Positions 9,189 through 17,613 of a stretch of 64,000 nucleotides of DNA are shown here, piece after piece. This stretch comes from Empedobacter brevis NBRC 14943 = ATCC 43319 (lineage in GTDB: Bacteria > Bacteroidota > Bacteroidia > Flavobacteriales > Weeksellaceae). A program made the translations under genes and the position numbers. Each line of letters opens with the position of its first letter. Positions within the stretch are counted from its first letter, which is position 1. Below the pieces are notes generated by a model, which did no database searches, was not told the origin of the DNA, and worked only from the letters and a program-made list of their open reading frames with translations. The DNA is taken from the NCBI RefSeq assembly GCF_000382425.1, contig NZ_KB908291.1, forward strand, positions 248,001 to 312,000, in the 5' to 3' direction.

Positions 9189-9617
9189 TTAATCGTATTC
9201 CAAATTAATTAACAATTCTGTTTTGAGGCGACTGATAAAATTACAATCCAGTTCAGCCAATAGAATATCGATAAGTTGAGACAAGAAATCACGGTGAATA
9301 AAGTTGAAGATGAATGTCTGATTTTTTGTTAAAAAGTAAAAATCATAATGATTGAAATACCCGGATATAGATTTAATTTCAAGAGTTGCAAGTTCCTCCG
9401 ATTTAAAATAATCGCTTAGCTTAGCCCGATAATCGTGTATTTTTTTTAACGTATCAGTAGTAGAATCAATATATTCTAATGTAAGTTCTTCAATTTCATC
9501 GGTAAAAAATTGCAAAGCAAATTCGTTCTTAGGATAATCATTAATGTACAAATTGAAACGATTATCCTTCTGATACAATTGAAAAAGTCGGTTAAATTCT
9601 TGCACATTTTTTATCAT
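9189..9617 (-). CDS. Hypothetical protein
   Basis: 142 aa, acidic, no signal peptide or transmembrane segment, rich in Phe, Tyr and Asp. Predicted as mixed helix/strand with a C-terminal helix-rich part. No motif was recognised. It lies 75 bases upstream of the radical-SAM operon in the same direction and could be the first gene of that transcription unit, but the gap leaves this open. Confidence 0.65.
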   Translation of the reverse strand: MIKNVQEFNRLFQLYQKDNRFNLYINDYPKNEFALQFFTDEIEELTLEYIDSTTDTLKKIHDYRAKLSDYFKSEELATLEIKSISGYFNHYDFYFLTKNQTFIFNFIHRDFLSQLIDILLAELDCNFISRLKTELLINLEYD

Positions 9618-9681
9618 AATAGCAATAGATAAATGATTGATTAGACTAAAATTAAGAACATTTACTTAAATAATCAAATAA

Positions 9682-9709
9682 AAAAGAGCCAAATTAAGCG
9701 GCTCTTTCA
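9682..9709 (-). terminator. Terminator for the 9714-10529 gene
   Basis: On the minus strand AAAGAGCC pairs with GGCTCTTT around a 9-base loop, followed by a T-rich tract. It lies five bases beyond the stop codon of the secreted protein. Confidence 0.7.
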
Positions 9710-9713
9710 AATT

Positions 9714-10529
9714 TTAATAACGTATAGTTCTTGTTGTATTGGAAATTGGCTGATCAAAGTGTTTCACATATTGTGTGCGTTTTGTCCAATTTTTATGCTC
9801 GTCGTATTGATACTTAATCGTCGAAACATTTTTTATTTTTCCGGTTTCATCAAGTGTTGTCTCCTCAATAATATTATTGTTGTCATCAAATTTTCGTAGG
9901 TATTTATTGACTTGTTTGTTGTCTTTACTTGTGTATACTTCCTCTAGTGGATTGCCTTTCGCATCATTTTTATAATCTAAAGTGTACGAACCCTGGTTAT
10001 ATTTTACCAGTGTTTTAATCAAAAAACCATTTTGATACTGATAATTTTTTTCAATAAAAACATCCGTATCTTCTAATAAATTCGTTTCTCTTTCATAGGT
10101 TACATTTTGATGCGTGTCCAATTTGTATGCTGTTTTCAAAACATTTACATCATTCTCACTTTTTATCACAATATAGCCATCAGTTGTATATTCATAATCA
10201 AATATAAAAACAAGGCTTCCGTCTTCATTTTTTAATTCTCTGGAAATTAATTTATTTGATTCGTTGTAATGAAATGATTCAGAAAAAGTAGTATTTCCTG
10301 CTTCGTCAAAATAGTCCCGTTTTACTGGATTCCCGTCTTTGTTATAAGTAGATTTTGTATAATACTCTAAATCATATCCTTCGATATGCATAACACGAAT
10401 TCGCGCTTTTTGCATCGATTCTTCAATATAATTAGGATGTCCGATAATATCATTTTGTTCTAATTCTGATTTCTGAGCAAAAGCAAATCCGGAAATAAGT
10501 AAAGGAATTAAGGTTATTTTTTTTAACAT
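9714..10529 (-). CDS. Secreted protein with YD-like repeats
   Basis: 271 aa with a signal peptide (MLKKITLIPLLISGFAFAQ, cleavage after A-Q region). The mature part shows repeated short units of the form Y-x-x-x-G-(N/Y)-x-(V/I)-x-(K/R)-x-x-(Y/F)-D-x-x-G, such as YNKDGNPVKRDYFDEAG, YTTDGYIVIKSEN and YDEHKNWTKRTQY, resembling RHS/YD or YwqK-like beta repeats. It lacks a type IX secretion C-terminal domain and is probably periplasmic or outer-membrane associated. No enzyme motif was found and the function is unknown. It diverges from the DoxX gene. Confidence 0.7.
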   Translation of the reverse strand: MLKKITLIPLLISGFAFAQKSELEQNDIIGHPNYIEESMQKARIRVMHIEGYDLEYYTKSTYNKDGNPVKRDYFDEAGNTTFSESFHYNESNKLISRELKNEDGSLVFIFDYEYTTDGYIVIKSENDVNVLKTAYKLDTHQNVTYERETNLLEDTDVFIEKNYQYQNGFLIKTLVKYNQGSYTLDYKNDAKGNPLEEVYTSKDNKQVNKYLRKFDDNNNIIEETTLDETGKIKNVSTIKYQYDEHKNWTKRTQYVKHFDQPISNTTRTIRY

Positions 10530-10628
10530 ACGTTGTATTTTTTATTCTTTTATTGAACGATTAGTCAAAATTAATTGAAAAATCTTGATTTCTTGACTTA
10601 TTTAAATGTGAACGTAAAAACTTGCACT

Positions 10629-10636
10629 TATATTTG
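10629..10636 (+). promoter_or_regulatory. TAnnTTTG -7 element for doxX operon
   Basis: TATATTTG matches the Bacteroidota -7 consensus 17 bases before the ATG at 10653. No clear TTG -33 box was seen at the usual spacing. Its position argues against translation from upstream ATG 10575. Confidence 0.55.
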
Positions 10637-10652
10637 GAAAAAATTAAAAAAA

Positions 10653-11066
10653 ATGAGCACAAAATTTAAATTATTGGGAAGCCAACCTGCGTGTATAGAT
10701 TTGTCTTTATTGTTAATCCGTTTAGCTGCTGGTGGATTTATGTTTACGCATGGTTTTGGAAAATTGCAAAAATTAGTAAATGGTAACTTCGAATTTGGTG
10801 ACCCAATTGGGCTTGGACCTGAAATTTCGTTAGGATTGACTGTTTTTGCAGAAATTTTGTGTGCCTTCTTAGTTTTAGTCGGAATCTTTACTCGACTTGC
10901 TGCAATTCCTTTAATTATTACAATGCTTGTAGCGGTTTTTATTGTGCATGGAGGGGATGATTTTGGTAAAAAAGAGTTGGGATTATTCTATTTAATTAAT
11001 TATTTCGTTCTATTTTTATCAGGTGCAGGAAAATATTCATTGGACCGATTAATTCTTAAAAAATGA
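10653..11066 (+). CDS. DoxX-family inner membrane protein
   Basis: 138 aa from the chosen ATG (MSTKFKLLGSQPACIDL). Four hydrophobic helices and the DoxX signature GGFMFTHGFGKLQKL are present, followed by AEILCAFLVLVGIFTRLAAIP. DoxX proteins are small integral membrane proteins; in other bacteria one member forms a redox complex with superoxide dismutase and a thiol protein. An in-frame ATG at 10575 would add 26 residues, but a promoter -7 element lies between the two ATGs. The stop overlaps the start of the deformylase gene (ATGA), so the two are translationally coupled. Confidence 0.87.
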   Translation: MSTKFKLLGSQPACIDLSLLLIRLAAGGFMFTHGFGKLQKLVNGNFEFGDPIGLGPEISLGLTVFAEILCAFLVLVGIFTRLAAIPLIITMLVAVFIVHGGDDFGKKELGLFYLINYFVLFLSGAGKYSLDRLILKK

Positions 11067-11764
11067 TAAAAAAAATAACGTTCGGTTTATTGATTTGTTC
11101 AACCACATTATTTGCTCAATCTAAAGATATGAAGAACAAAATATATAAGCCTTTATCAAAATCTGAAGTTAGTTTAATAAAACAAAAGAAAGCTTACGAA
11201 CCTTTTCGCGTTTTATTAACTACTGCTGAAGCTGATCTTAAAATTTTAAAATCTCAATCAATAGACATTGATCCCAAAGATCCGGCTATTAAATTGTTAG
11301 CAGATCGTATGTATGCAACTGTACAAGATGAAGCGAGCAAAGGAGTAGGGATTGCTGCTCCACAAATTGGAATAAATAGAAATGCTGTTTGGGTTCAACG
11401 ATTTGATAAAGAAGGGGAACCTTTTGAATTTATTATTAATCCCAAAATTTCATGGTATTCTGAAATTGTTCGTCATGGAAGAGAAGGCTGCTTATCTATT
11501 CCTGATATTTTTGGGAAAGTTTACAGAAGTTTGGTTCTTCGATTAGAGTATTATGATTTGGAAGGTCATTTTCATGATGAAACTGTTGAAGGTTTTACCG
11601 CTGTGATTTTTCAGCATGAATATGATCATTTAATCGGAATGTTGTTTACAGATCGTATCAAAGAACAAGAAAAACGAAATTATGTGAAAGCAGAGGTGAT
11701 GAATGATGTGTTCTATTTGAAACAAACAAATACGGCTATTGATGACGAAGAAGATGACGATTAA
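11063..11764 (+). CDS. Peptide deformylase with N-terminal signal peptide
   Basis: 233-aa peptide deformylase-family metalloenzyme. All three motifs are present: GVGIAAPQIG (94-103), EGCLS (141-145, metal ligand C143) and QHEYDH (184-189, metal ligands H185 and H189, catalytic E186). Unusually, it begins with a typical signal peptide (MIKKITFGLLICSTTLFAQS) and has about 60 extra residues before the catalytic core, plus an acidic tail. Cytosolic Def enzymes have no such leader. C12 is not in a convincing lipobox. It may therefore act in the periplasm on formyl peptides or another substrate (inference). It is coupled to doxX by an ATGA overlap. Confidence 0.85.
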   Translation: MIKKITFGLLICSTTLFAQSKDMKNKIYKPLSKSEVSLIKQKKAYEPFRVLLTTAEADLKILKSQSIDIDPKDPAIKLLADRMYATVQDEASKGVGIAAPQIGINRNAVWVQRFDKEGEPFEFIINPKISWYSEIVRHGREGCLSIPDIFGKVYRSLVLRLEYYDLEGHFHDETVEGFTAVIFQHEYDHLIGMLFTDRIKEQEKRNYVKAEVMNDVFYLKQTNTAIDDEEDDD

Positions 11765-11813
11765 AAATATCTTAAAATTTTAGAAAGTATTATGCTTGGC
11801 ATAGTTTTTAGTT

Positions 11814-11821
11814 TATTTTTG
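11814..11821 (+). promoter_or_regulatory. TAnnTTTG -7 element for alpha/beta hydrolase
   Basis: TATTTTTG, followed by CA, matches the Bacteroidota -7 consensus. A TTG lies at 11796-11798, 15 bases upstream, slightly short for a -33 box. It supports a start close to 11841. Confidence 0.6.
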
Positions 11822-11840
11822 CATCACTAATTCTTGTAAA

Positions 11841-12626
11841 TTGTTAGCACACACAACATATACTCATCCCACAAGTACAGAATGGGTAACTTTTGTTCAT
11901 GGAGCAGGAGGAAGCTCGACAATTTGGTTCAAACAAATTCGGGAATTCCGTAAGCATTTTAATATTCTTTTATTGGATTTGAGAGGACATGGGCGATCTA
12001 AAAACAACTTAAAGTCGTTGTTCGAAAAACGTTACACGTTCAAATCAGTAGCAAAAGATGTTATTGAGGTTCTTGATCATTTAAAGATTAAGCAAACCCA
12101 TTTTGTTGGAATGTCTTTGGGGACAATTGTGATTCGACAATTGGCAGAAGATTATTCGGATCGTTTTCGATCGATGGTTATGGGAGGCGCAATTATGAAA
12201 ATGAATTACCAAAGTCGTTTCTTAATGACAGTTGGTAACCTATTCAAACACATGATTCCATATCTTGTTTTGTATCGAATTTTTGCATTTGCAATTATGC
12301 CGAGAAGTGCTCATAAAGAATCACGTAACTTATTCATTAATGAAGCAAAGAAACTGTATCAAAAAGAGTTTTTAAAATGGTTTAAACTAACTGCTGATAT
12401 CAATCCATTATTAAAATGGTTCAGAGAAGTTGAATTAAATATTCCGACGCTTTATGTAATGGGAGCTGAAGATCATATGTTTTTACCATCAATTCAGCAA
12501 TTGATAAAAACACATAAAACATATTCTGAATTAATTGTAATTGATGATTGCGGGCATGTCGTAAATGTTGATCAACCTCAACTATTTAATGATAAAGTAA
12601 TTGCTTATATCAATAGAATAAAGTAA
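11841..12626 (+). CDS. Alpha/beta-fold hydrolase
   Basis: 261-aa alpha/beta hydrolase, cytoplasmic. The oxyanion loop region is VTFVHGAGGSSTIW, followed by LLDLRGHGRS, the nucleophile elbow GMSLG (serine nucleophile), a catalytic Asp in GAEDHMF and catalytic His in DDCGHVVN. The substrate is unknown. No ATG is available upstream within the frame, so translation should start at TTG 11841; a TATTTTTG promoter element lies 20 bases before it. A convergent hairpin ends the unit. Confidence 0.85.
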   Translation: MLAHTTYTHPTSTEWVTFVHGAGGSSTIWFKQIREFRKHFNILLLDLRGHGRSKNNLKSLFEKRYTFKSVAKDVIEVLDHLKIKQTHFVGMSLGTIVIRQLAEDYSDRFRSMVMGGAIMKMNYQSRFLMTVGNLFKHMIPYLVLYRIFAFAIMPRSAHKESRNLFINEAKKLYQKEFLKWFKLTADINPLLKWFREVELNIPTLYVMGAEDHMFLPSIQQLIKTHKTYSELIVIDDCGHVVNVDQPQLFNDKVIAYINRIK

Positions 12627-12658
12627 AATCTAATTGAGATATCGCTTAAAAAAATTAT

Positions 12659-12683
12659 AACCCAAATCATAGTATTTGGGTTT
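12659..12683. terminator. Convergent terminator
   Basis: AACCCAAAT pairs with ATTTGGGTT around a 6-base loop. It lies between the hydrolase gene and the minus-strand gene ending at 12691. Confidence 0.6.
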
Positions 12684-12690
12684 GTTGTTT

Positions 12691-13302
12691 CTAATGATAT
12701 AATCGGAATCCTAATTTCAAACCAAGATTCGCATGTTTATTAAATAAAGCATGTACAAGTTCTTCTTCGTCAGCTATATCTTTGGCCAAGCAAAAATAAT
12801 ATTGATCCAGAATCGTACTAAGAATAGGCGATGGATTAATGTAGCCGGACAGGGCTTTTGCACCCGTCACATCGATAAAATACTGAAAACTTTCATCTTC
12901 TAAATCCAACTTCATTGTATTGGCAAAATGTACAATTTTGTCGGTTAATTTTCCTTGAAACATTTCTGCAATTTCTTCTAAACTGTAGTAATAATCACCA
13001 ATTTGAAGTTGATTTTCATATCCTTCAAATACCAGATAAATGATTTTGTAATCTTTAAAGTGTTTGTCATGGTAAAGCAAATTATTCAAACTTTCTTCGA
13101 ATCCTTCAAAACTATCCGTTGTTTTATAAACATTTGTAATTTGAAATTCCCGTGTCAAATGTGTTAAAAATTCTAATAACTGTGAGTTATCTTGTCTCTC
13201 TACATCTTCTACACATTCCAAACAAAATAATTTGAAATCATCTTCATTTCTATAATGTTCAAGTTCCATTTGATGATAAATTTTGTCTAATTTACAATTC
13301 AT
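12691..13302 (-). CDS. DUF6642/caspase-like family protein lacking the catalytic pair
   Basis: 204 aa from ATG 13302; a second ATG at 13269 would give 193 aa, and the longer open frame to 13422 runs into the divergent promoter region. The order of segments KIIYLVFEG, SLEEIAEMFQG, KIVHFANT and VTGAKALSGYI resembles, from memory, a caspase-like family (DUF6642-type) in which the equivalents read FHG and FGSC. If that alignment is right, the catalytic His and Cys are replaced by Glu and Asn, giving a non-catalytic member. The family call is tentative. It is divergent from the acyl-CoA synthetase gene. Confidence 0.6.
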   Translation of the reverse strand: MNCKLDKIYHQMELEHYRNEDDFKLFCLECVEDVERQDNSQLLEFLTHLTREFQITNVYKTTDSFEGFEESLNNLLYHDKHFKDYKIIYLVFEGYENQLQIGDYYYSLEEIAEMFQGKLTDKIVHFANTMKLDLEDESFQYFIDVTGAKALSGYINPSPILSTILDQYYFCLAKDIADEEELVHALFNKHANLGLKLGFRLYH

Positions 13303-13407
13303 TCTATTATTTACAATGGCTATAAATTCTATTTTTTCATTAAAGAAAGCCGTTTTTCTTTTCAAAAACCGATAAATAGTCGAAATTTGTATCCTTATTT
13401 CAAGAGA

Positions 13408-15174
13408 ATGAAACAACCACAAAGAGTATTCGATTTACCCCGATTTCAAGAGAAAAACACCCCTGATATTTCAATTTTCAATTACAAAGAAAAAGACGAA
13501 TGGAAAGGGATTTCGACAACTGATTTTATTAATCGGGTAAATAATATCTCGAAAGGTCTCATCGCAAACGGAATTCAACCAAATGATAAAGTGGCTCTGA
13601 TTAGTGAAAATCGTTTGGAATGGAATCTAGTTGATTTTGCGATTCAACAAATCGGAGCTGTTGTGGTTGCAATTTATCCAAATATTTCGGATAATGATTA
13701 TGAGTTTATTCTAAACGATGCGGAGATTAAACTCTGTTTCGTAAGCAATGATCTCCTTTATCAACGGTTATTAGGAATAAAAGATACTGTTCCAAAACTT
13801 GAACAAGTTTATACATTTAACACTTATCCGCATACACCAAATTGGATAGAGCTCGTTTCGAAAGGAATTTCAATTTCAGACGAAACATTACAAACGATGA
13901 TGGATAAAGTTAAATCTACAGATTTAGCAACTCTAATTTATACTTCCGGAACAACCGGAAACCCAAAAGGAGTAATGCTCTCACACGAAAATTTATTGGC
14001 TGATGTTAACAGTTCAGAATATTCTTTTCCGGTGAAAGCTTATGACAAAGCATTGTCTTTTCTTCCTGCTTGTCATGCATACGAACGTGTTTTCCAATAT
14101 GTTTATATCAAAATGGGATTACCGGTTTATTTTGCACAATCGATGGATACAATCGGACAAGACATGAAAGAAGTACAACCGCATATTTTTTCAGCAGTTC
14201 CCCGTGTTTTAGAGAAAGTGTATGATAAAATTATGGCAACCGGTGAGCAATTGACCGGAATTAAAAGGGCTTTATTTTTCTGGGCAATTTCATTGGGCGA
14301 ACAATATGATTTGGATGAATCGAAACTTTCTGTTTGGTACAAATTTCAACTAGGAATTGCACGTAAACTTATTTTTTCAAAATGGAAAGAAGCGCTTGGA
14401 GGAAATGTAAAAGGAATTGCATCCGGAAGTGCGACTTTACAAACGCGATTGTTAAAACTGTATTTAGCTGCCGGAATTCCAATCTACGAAGGTTACGGTT
14501 TAACAGAAGCCGGTCCTTGCCTGTCTGTAAATTGTATCAAAAGAGGAATGAAGATAGGGACCGTAGGTATTCCTTTAATTGATATTGAAATAAAATTGGC
14601 TGAAGACGGAGAGATTTTGGCCAAAGGAAAAAATATCATGAAAGGATATTACAAAAATCCTGAAGCAACGGCTGAAGTCCTAAAAGATGATTGGTTGTAT
14701 ACAGGTGATATTGGTGAATGGGTGGACGAAAAATTCTTAAAGATTATTGACCGTAAGAAAGAAATGTTTAAAACTTCCGGAGGAAAATACATTGTACCGC
14801 AGCAAATTGAAAAGATTTTATCAGAGTCTAGTTATATTGAACAAATAATGGTTGTTGGAGAAGGACAAAAATTTCCTGCAGCCTTGGTAGTTCCTTCGTA
14901 CGCAAACTGCTTGGATTGGGCAAAAATAAATGAAACAGCTTTAATTAACTTATCTCGAGAAGAGTTTTTATCGCATCCTAAAATTTATGAATTAATTGGA
15001 AATGATATCAATACGTTGAATATTAATTTTGGAAATTGGGAGAAAATTAAAAAGTTTGTTCTTATTCCGTATGAATTTACCATTGAAGGTGGAGAATTAA
15101 CACCAACATTAAAAATGAAGCGTAAAATCATAACAGAAAAATATAAAAATCAAATAAACGAACTATACCAATAA
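13408..15174 (+). CDS. Long-chain acyl-CoA synthetase (first paralogue)
   Basis: AMP-forming long-chain fatty acid:CoA ligase, 588 aa from ATG 13408. The ANL-family P-loop YTSGTTGNPKGVMLSH, the YGLTEAGP motif, the YTGDIGEW hinge region and the C-terminal catalytic-lysine region (GGELTPTLKMKRK) are present. It activates fatty acids through an acyl-AMP. The TTG at 13387 overlaps a GAAATTTG promoter-like element, so ATG 13408 is preferred. A close paralogue follows at 15783; both carry the same stretch around IQQIGAVVVAIYPNISDND. No membrane segment was seen. Confidence 0.92.
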   Translation: MKQPQRVFDLPRFQEKNTPDISIFNYKEKDEWKGISTTDFINRVNNISKGLIANGIQPNDKVALISENRLEWNLVDFAIQQIGAVVVAIYPNISDNDYEFILNDAEIKLCFVSNDLLYQRLLGIKDTVPKLEQVYTFNTYPHTPNWIELVSKGISISDETLQTMMDKVKSTDLATLIYTSGTTGNPKGVMLSHENLLADVNSSEYSFPVKAYDKALSFLPACHAYERVFQYVYIKMGLPVYFAQSMDTIGQDMKEVQPHIFSAVPRVLEKVYDKIMATGEQLTGIKRALFFWAISLGEQYDLDESKLSVWYKFQLGIARKLIFSKWKEALGGNVKGIASGSATLQTRLLKLYLAAGIPIYEGYGLTEAGPCLSVNCIKRGMKIGTVGIPLIDIEIKLAEDGEILAKGKNIMKGYYKNPEATAEVLKDDWLYTGDIGEWVDEKFLKIIDRKKEMFKTSGGKYIVPQQIEKILSESSYIEQIMVVGEGQKFPAALVVPSYANCLDWAKINETALINLSREEFLSHPKIYELIGNDINTLNINFGNWEKIKKFVLIPYEFTIEGGELTPTLKMKRKIITEKYKNQINELYQ

Positions 15175-15239
15175 GACAAGTTAATTTCAGAAAAAAAGAA
15201 TATAGTATACATGAATTTGAAGTAATCCTTCTCTCATAT

Positions 15240-15275
15240 AATCCTTCTATTTTAAAAAAATGGAGGGATTTTTAT
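15240..15275. terminator. Probable terminator between acyl-CoA synthetase and lipoprotein gene
   Basis: AATCCTTC pairs (with a G-T wobble) with GGAGGGATT across an A/T-rich loop, followed by T residues. It probably serves the convergent genes on both sides. Confidence 0.5.
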
Positions 15276-15661
15276 GGAGTCATGGTTCCGTTTGAATATC
15301 CTTGGAGTATCTTATAATTTTCCTTTTTTATATTATCTATAAAACGTGAATTATCAGTATAAATAATGAAATCTACTTTATCTTTAACAACTCCATATGT
15401 TTTAAAGCCTTCATACAAACTATTTACTTGCAATTTATCATTGCTCTCTTTTATATAAATACTAAAAAAATGGTCATTAGTATCTCCAATAGGAACAAAA
15501 TAATTTTTTGGTAAGTTTTTACAATCACAATTTTCTAAACTTAAGTAATATTTATTATTACATTGTAGTTCATATAATCTAAATTTTCCAACATCTTGGT
15601 ACTTTTTAAAATCAGAATTACAAGAATATAATAAAAGAAATAAAAAAACTATATATCTCAT
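15272..15661 (-). CDS. Small lipoprotein, unknown function
   Basis: 129 aa. The N-terminus is a lipoprotein signal (hydrophobic FLFLLLYSC, lipobox L-Y-S-C with the modified Cys at about residue 14). The mature part contains four further Cys including an NCDC segment. No family was recognised. The gene lies on the opposite strand between two paralogous acyl-CoA synthetase genes and is more AT-rich and hydrophilic than they are, so it may be a later insertion between duplicated genes (inference). Confidence 0.7.
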   Translation of the reverse strand: MRYIVFLFLLLYSCNSDFKKYQDVGKFRLYELQCNNKYYLSLENCDCKNLPKNYFVPIGDTNDHFFSIYIKESNDKLQVNSLYEGFKTYGVVKDKVDFIIYTDNSRFIDNIKKENYKILQGYSNGTMTP

Positions 15662-15782
15662 TGTTTAAATAATTCTACCAACGAAGATAAATGTTTTAAA
15701 AGAAAATAAATATTTGAAGTTTTCACCATTTTACGTTACTTTCGACGAATTCTTTTCAAAATTACAAAACTATAAGTACGCT

Positions 15783-17549
15783 ATGGAAGCAACCAGAATT
15801 TTTGATTTACCAAAACGTCAGCTGGAAAAGTTTCCCGATTTGCCTATGTTTGTTTCCAAACAAAATGGTGAATGGAAACCAATGAAAACCAATACTTTTT
15901 TGGAGCATGTCAACGAGATCTCAAAAGGATTAATTGCCTGCGGAGTTCAACCGGGTGAAAAAGTGGGGTTAATCTCAGAAAATCGTGTTGAATGGAATAT
16001 GATAGATTATGCTATACAGCAAATCGGAGCTGTTGTGGTTGCAATTTATCCTAATATTTCAGATAACGATTATGAATATATTTTTAATGATTCGTCAATA
16101 AAAGTATGTTTTACAAGTAATTTAGATTTATACACCCGTATCAATCACTTAAAAACAAAGTTACCATCATTAGAGCAGTTGTATTCAATTGATGCATTTG
16201 ACCAGACAGAAAGTTGGAATGTTTTAATCGAAAAAGGGAAAATAATCGGGCAAGAGGAAATCGACAAACGTTCTGCAAACGTTCGTCATGAAGATTTAGC
16301 TTTCTTGATTTATACATCCGGTACAACCGGAAATCCAAAAGGAGTGATGTTGTCTCATAAAAATATCATTGCCGATGTGATCGCATGTGAATATTCGACA
16401 CCACTTATTCCTTATGACAGGGCTTTGACTTTTTTACCTGCTTGTCACGCCTACGAGCGTACAATTCAGTATTTATATGTGTACATGGGAATCTCGATTT
16501 ATTTTGCAGAATCAATGGATAAGATTGGTGATAATCTAAAAGAAATTAAGCCTCATATGATAACCGCTGTACCTCGTGTAATAGAGAAAGTATATGAGAA
16601 GATTATGCAAACAGGGGGGCAGTTAACAGGTGTTAAACATAAAATATTTGATTGGGCAGTAAAAGTAGGAGATGAATTTGTTTTGGAAGAAGAACAACGT
16701 TCAATATACTATAATCTCAAATTAACACTTGCCCGAAAACTAGTACTGAAGAAATGGTACGAAGGTCTTGGAGGAGAGTTAAAAGCAATTGTTACCGGAA
16801 GTGCAGCGATTCAACAACGAATCGTACGCGTATTTCTAGCAGCTGAAATTCCAATTTACGAAGGTTACGGCTTAACAGAAGCTTCTCCGGTAATTGCTGT
16901 AAATTGCTACCGTAGAGGAAAAAAGATTGGGACAGTCGGTCCGCCTTTAAATGGTGTTGAAGTTAAATTAGCTGAAGACGGTGAAATTCTGGTGAAAGGA
17001 GATATTGTGATGATGGGGTATCATAATTTACCTGAAAAAACAGAGGAAGTAATTAAAGACGGTTGGTTATATACCGGAGATATTGGAGAATGGGTTGAAG
17101 ATAAATTCCTGAAAATTGTTGACCGAAAAAAGGAAATGTACAAAACTTCCGGAGGAAAATATATTGTTCCACAACAAATTGAAATGAAAATGATAGAGTC
17201 TCCGTTTATTGAACAATTAATGGTCGTTGGTGAAGGAGAGAAATTTCCCGGAGCTTTTGTTGTTCCAAGTTTTTCTAATTTAAAGAAGTGGGCGAAACAA
17301 AATGCACCTGAAATAGATAACTTATCGCACGACGATTTTCAAAATAGTGAAGTGGTAAGAAAGAAATTGGAGGAGGAAATTAATCAACTCAATATACATT
17401 TTGGTCATTGGGAACAAATCAAGAAAATAGCCATTATTCCAAATGAAATGACTGTGGAAGGAGGAGAATTAACACCAACATTAAAGTTTAAAAGAAAAAT
17501 TATTTTGGAAAAATACAAGAAGCAATACCAGGAGATTTTTAATCAATAG
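15783..17549 (+). CDS. Long-chain acyl-CoA synthetase (second paralogue)
   Basis: Second AMP-forming acyl-CoA ligase, 588 aa from ATG 15783, matching the length of the first paralogue and aligning from its first residues (RIFDLPKRQLEKFPD against RVFDLPRFQEKNTPD). The ANL motifs YTSGTTGNPKGVMLSH, YGLTEASP, YTGDIGEW and GGELTPTLKFKRK are present. An upstream TTG at 15714 would add 23 residues that have no counterpart in the paralogue. It uses fatty acids, ATP and CoA in the cytoplasm; why two copies are kept is unknown, perhaps different chain length or regulation. A strong terminator follows. Confidence 0.92.
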   Translation: MEATRIFDLPKRQLEKFPDLPMFVSKQNGEWKPMKTNTFLEHVNEISKGLIACGVQPGEKVGLISENRVEWNMIDYAIQQIGAVVVAIYPNISDNDYEYIFNDSSIKVCFTSNLDLYTRINHLKTKLPSLEQLYSIDAFDQTESWNVLIEKGKIIGQEEIDKRSANVRHEDLAFLIYTSGTTGNPKGVMLSHKNIIADVIACEYSTPLIPYDRALTFLPACHAYERTIQYLYVYMGISIYFAESMDKIGDNLKEIKPHMITAVPRVIEKVYEKIMQTGGQLTGVKHKIFDWAVKVGDEFVLEEEQRSIYYNLKLTLARKLVLKKWYEGLGGELKAIVTGSAAIQQRIVRVFLAAEIPIYEGYGLTEASPVIAVNCYRRGKKIGTVGPPLNGVEVKLAEDGEILVKGDIVMMGYHNLPEKTEEVIKDGWLYTGDIGEWVEDKFLKIVDRKKEMYKTSGGKYIVPQQIEMKMIESPFIEQLMVVGEGEKFPGAFVVPSFSNLKKWAKQNAPEIDNLSHDDFQNSEVVRKKLEEEINQLNIHFGHWEQIKKIAIIPNEMTVEGGELTPTLKFKRKIILEKYKKQYQEIFNQ

Positions 17550-17552
17550 TAT

Positions 17553-17583
17553 AAAAAGAGCTTTCATCTGAAAGCTCTTTTTA
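17553..17583 (+). terminator. Rho-independent terminator after second acyl-CoA synthetase
   Basis: AAAAAGAGCTTTCA pairs with TGAAAGCTCTTTTT with a two-base loop region, ending in a T-tract. Confidence 0.85.
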
Positions 17584-17590
17584 ATTTCCT

Positions 17591-17598
17591 TATTTTTG
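17591..17598 (+). promoter_or_regulatory. TAnnTTTG -7 element deciding the 17614 start
   Basis: TATTTTTG followed by CA lies directly after the terminator. It overlaps the in-frame TTG at 17596, so that codon cannot be the start; the next candidate is TTG 17614. Confidence 0.65.
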
Positions 17599-17613
17599 CA
17601 AAAACAAACTAGA

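Noticed and set aside
12691-13422. Longer form of the caspase-like gene up to 13422
   Set aside because: The extra 40 residues run into the divergent acyl-CoA synthetase start and promoter area and have no protein-like pattern.
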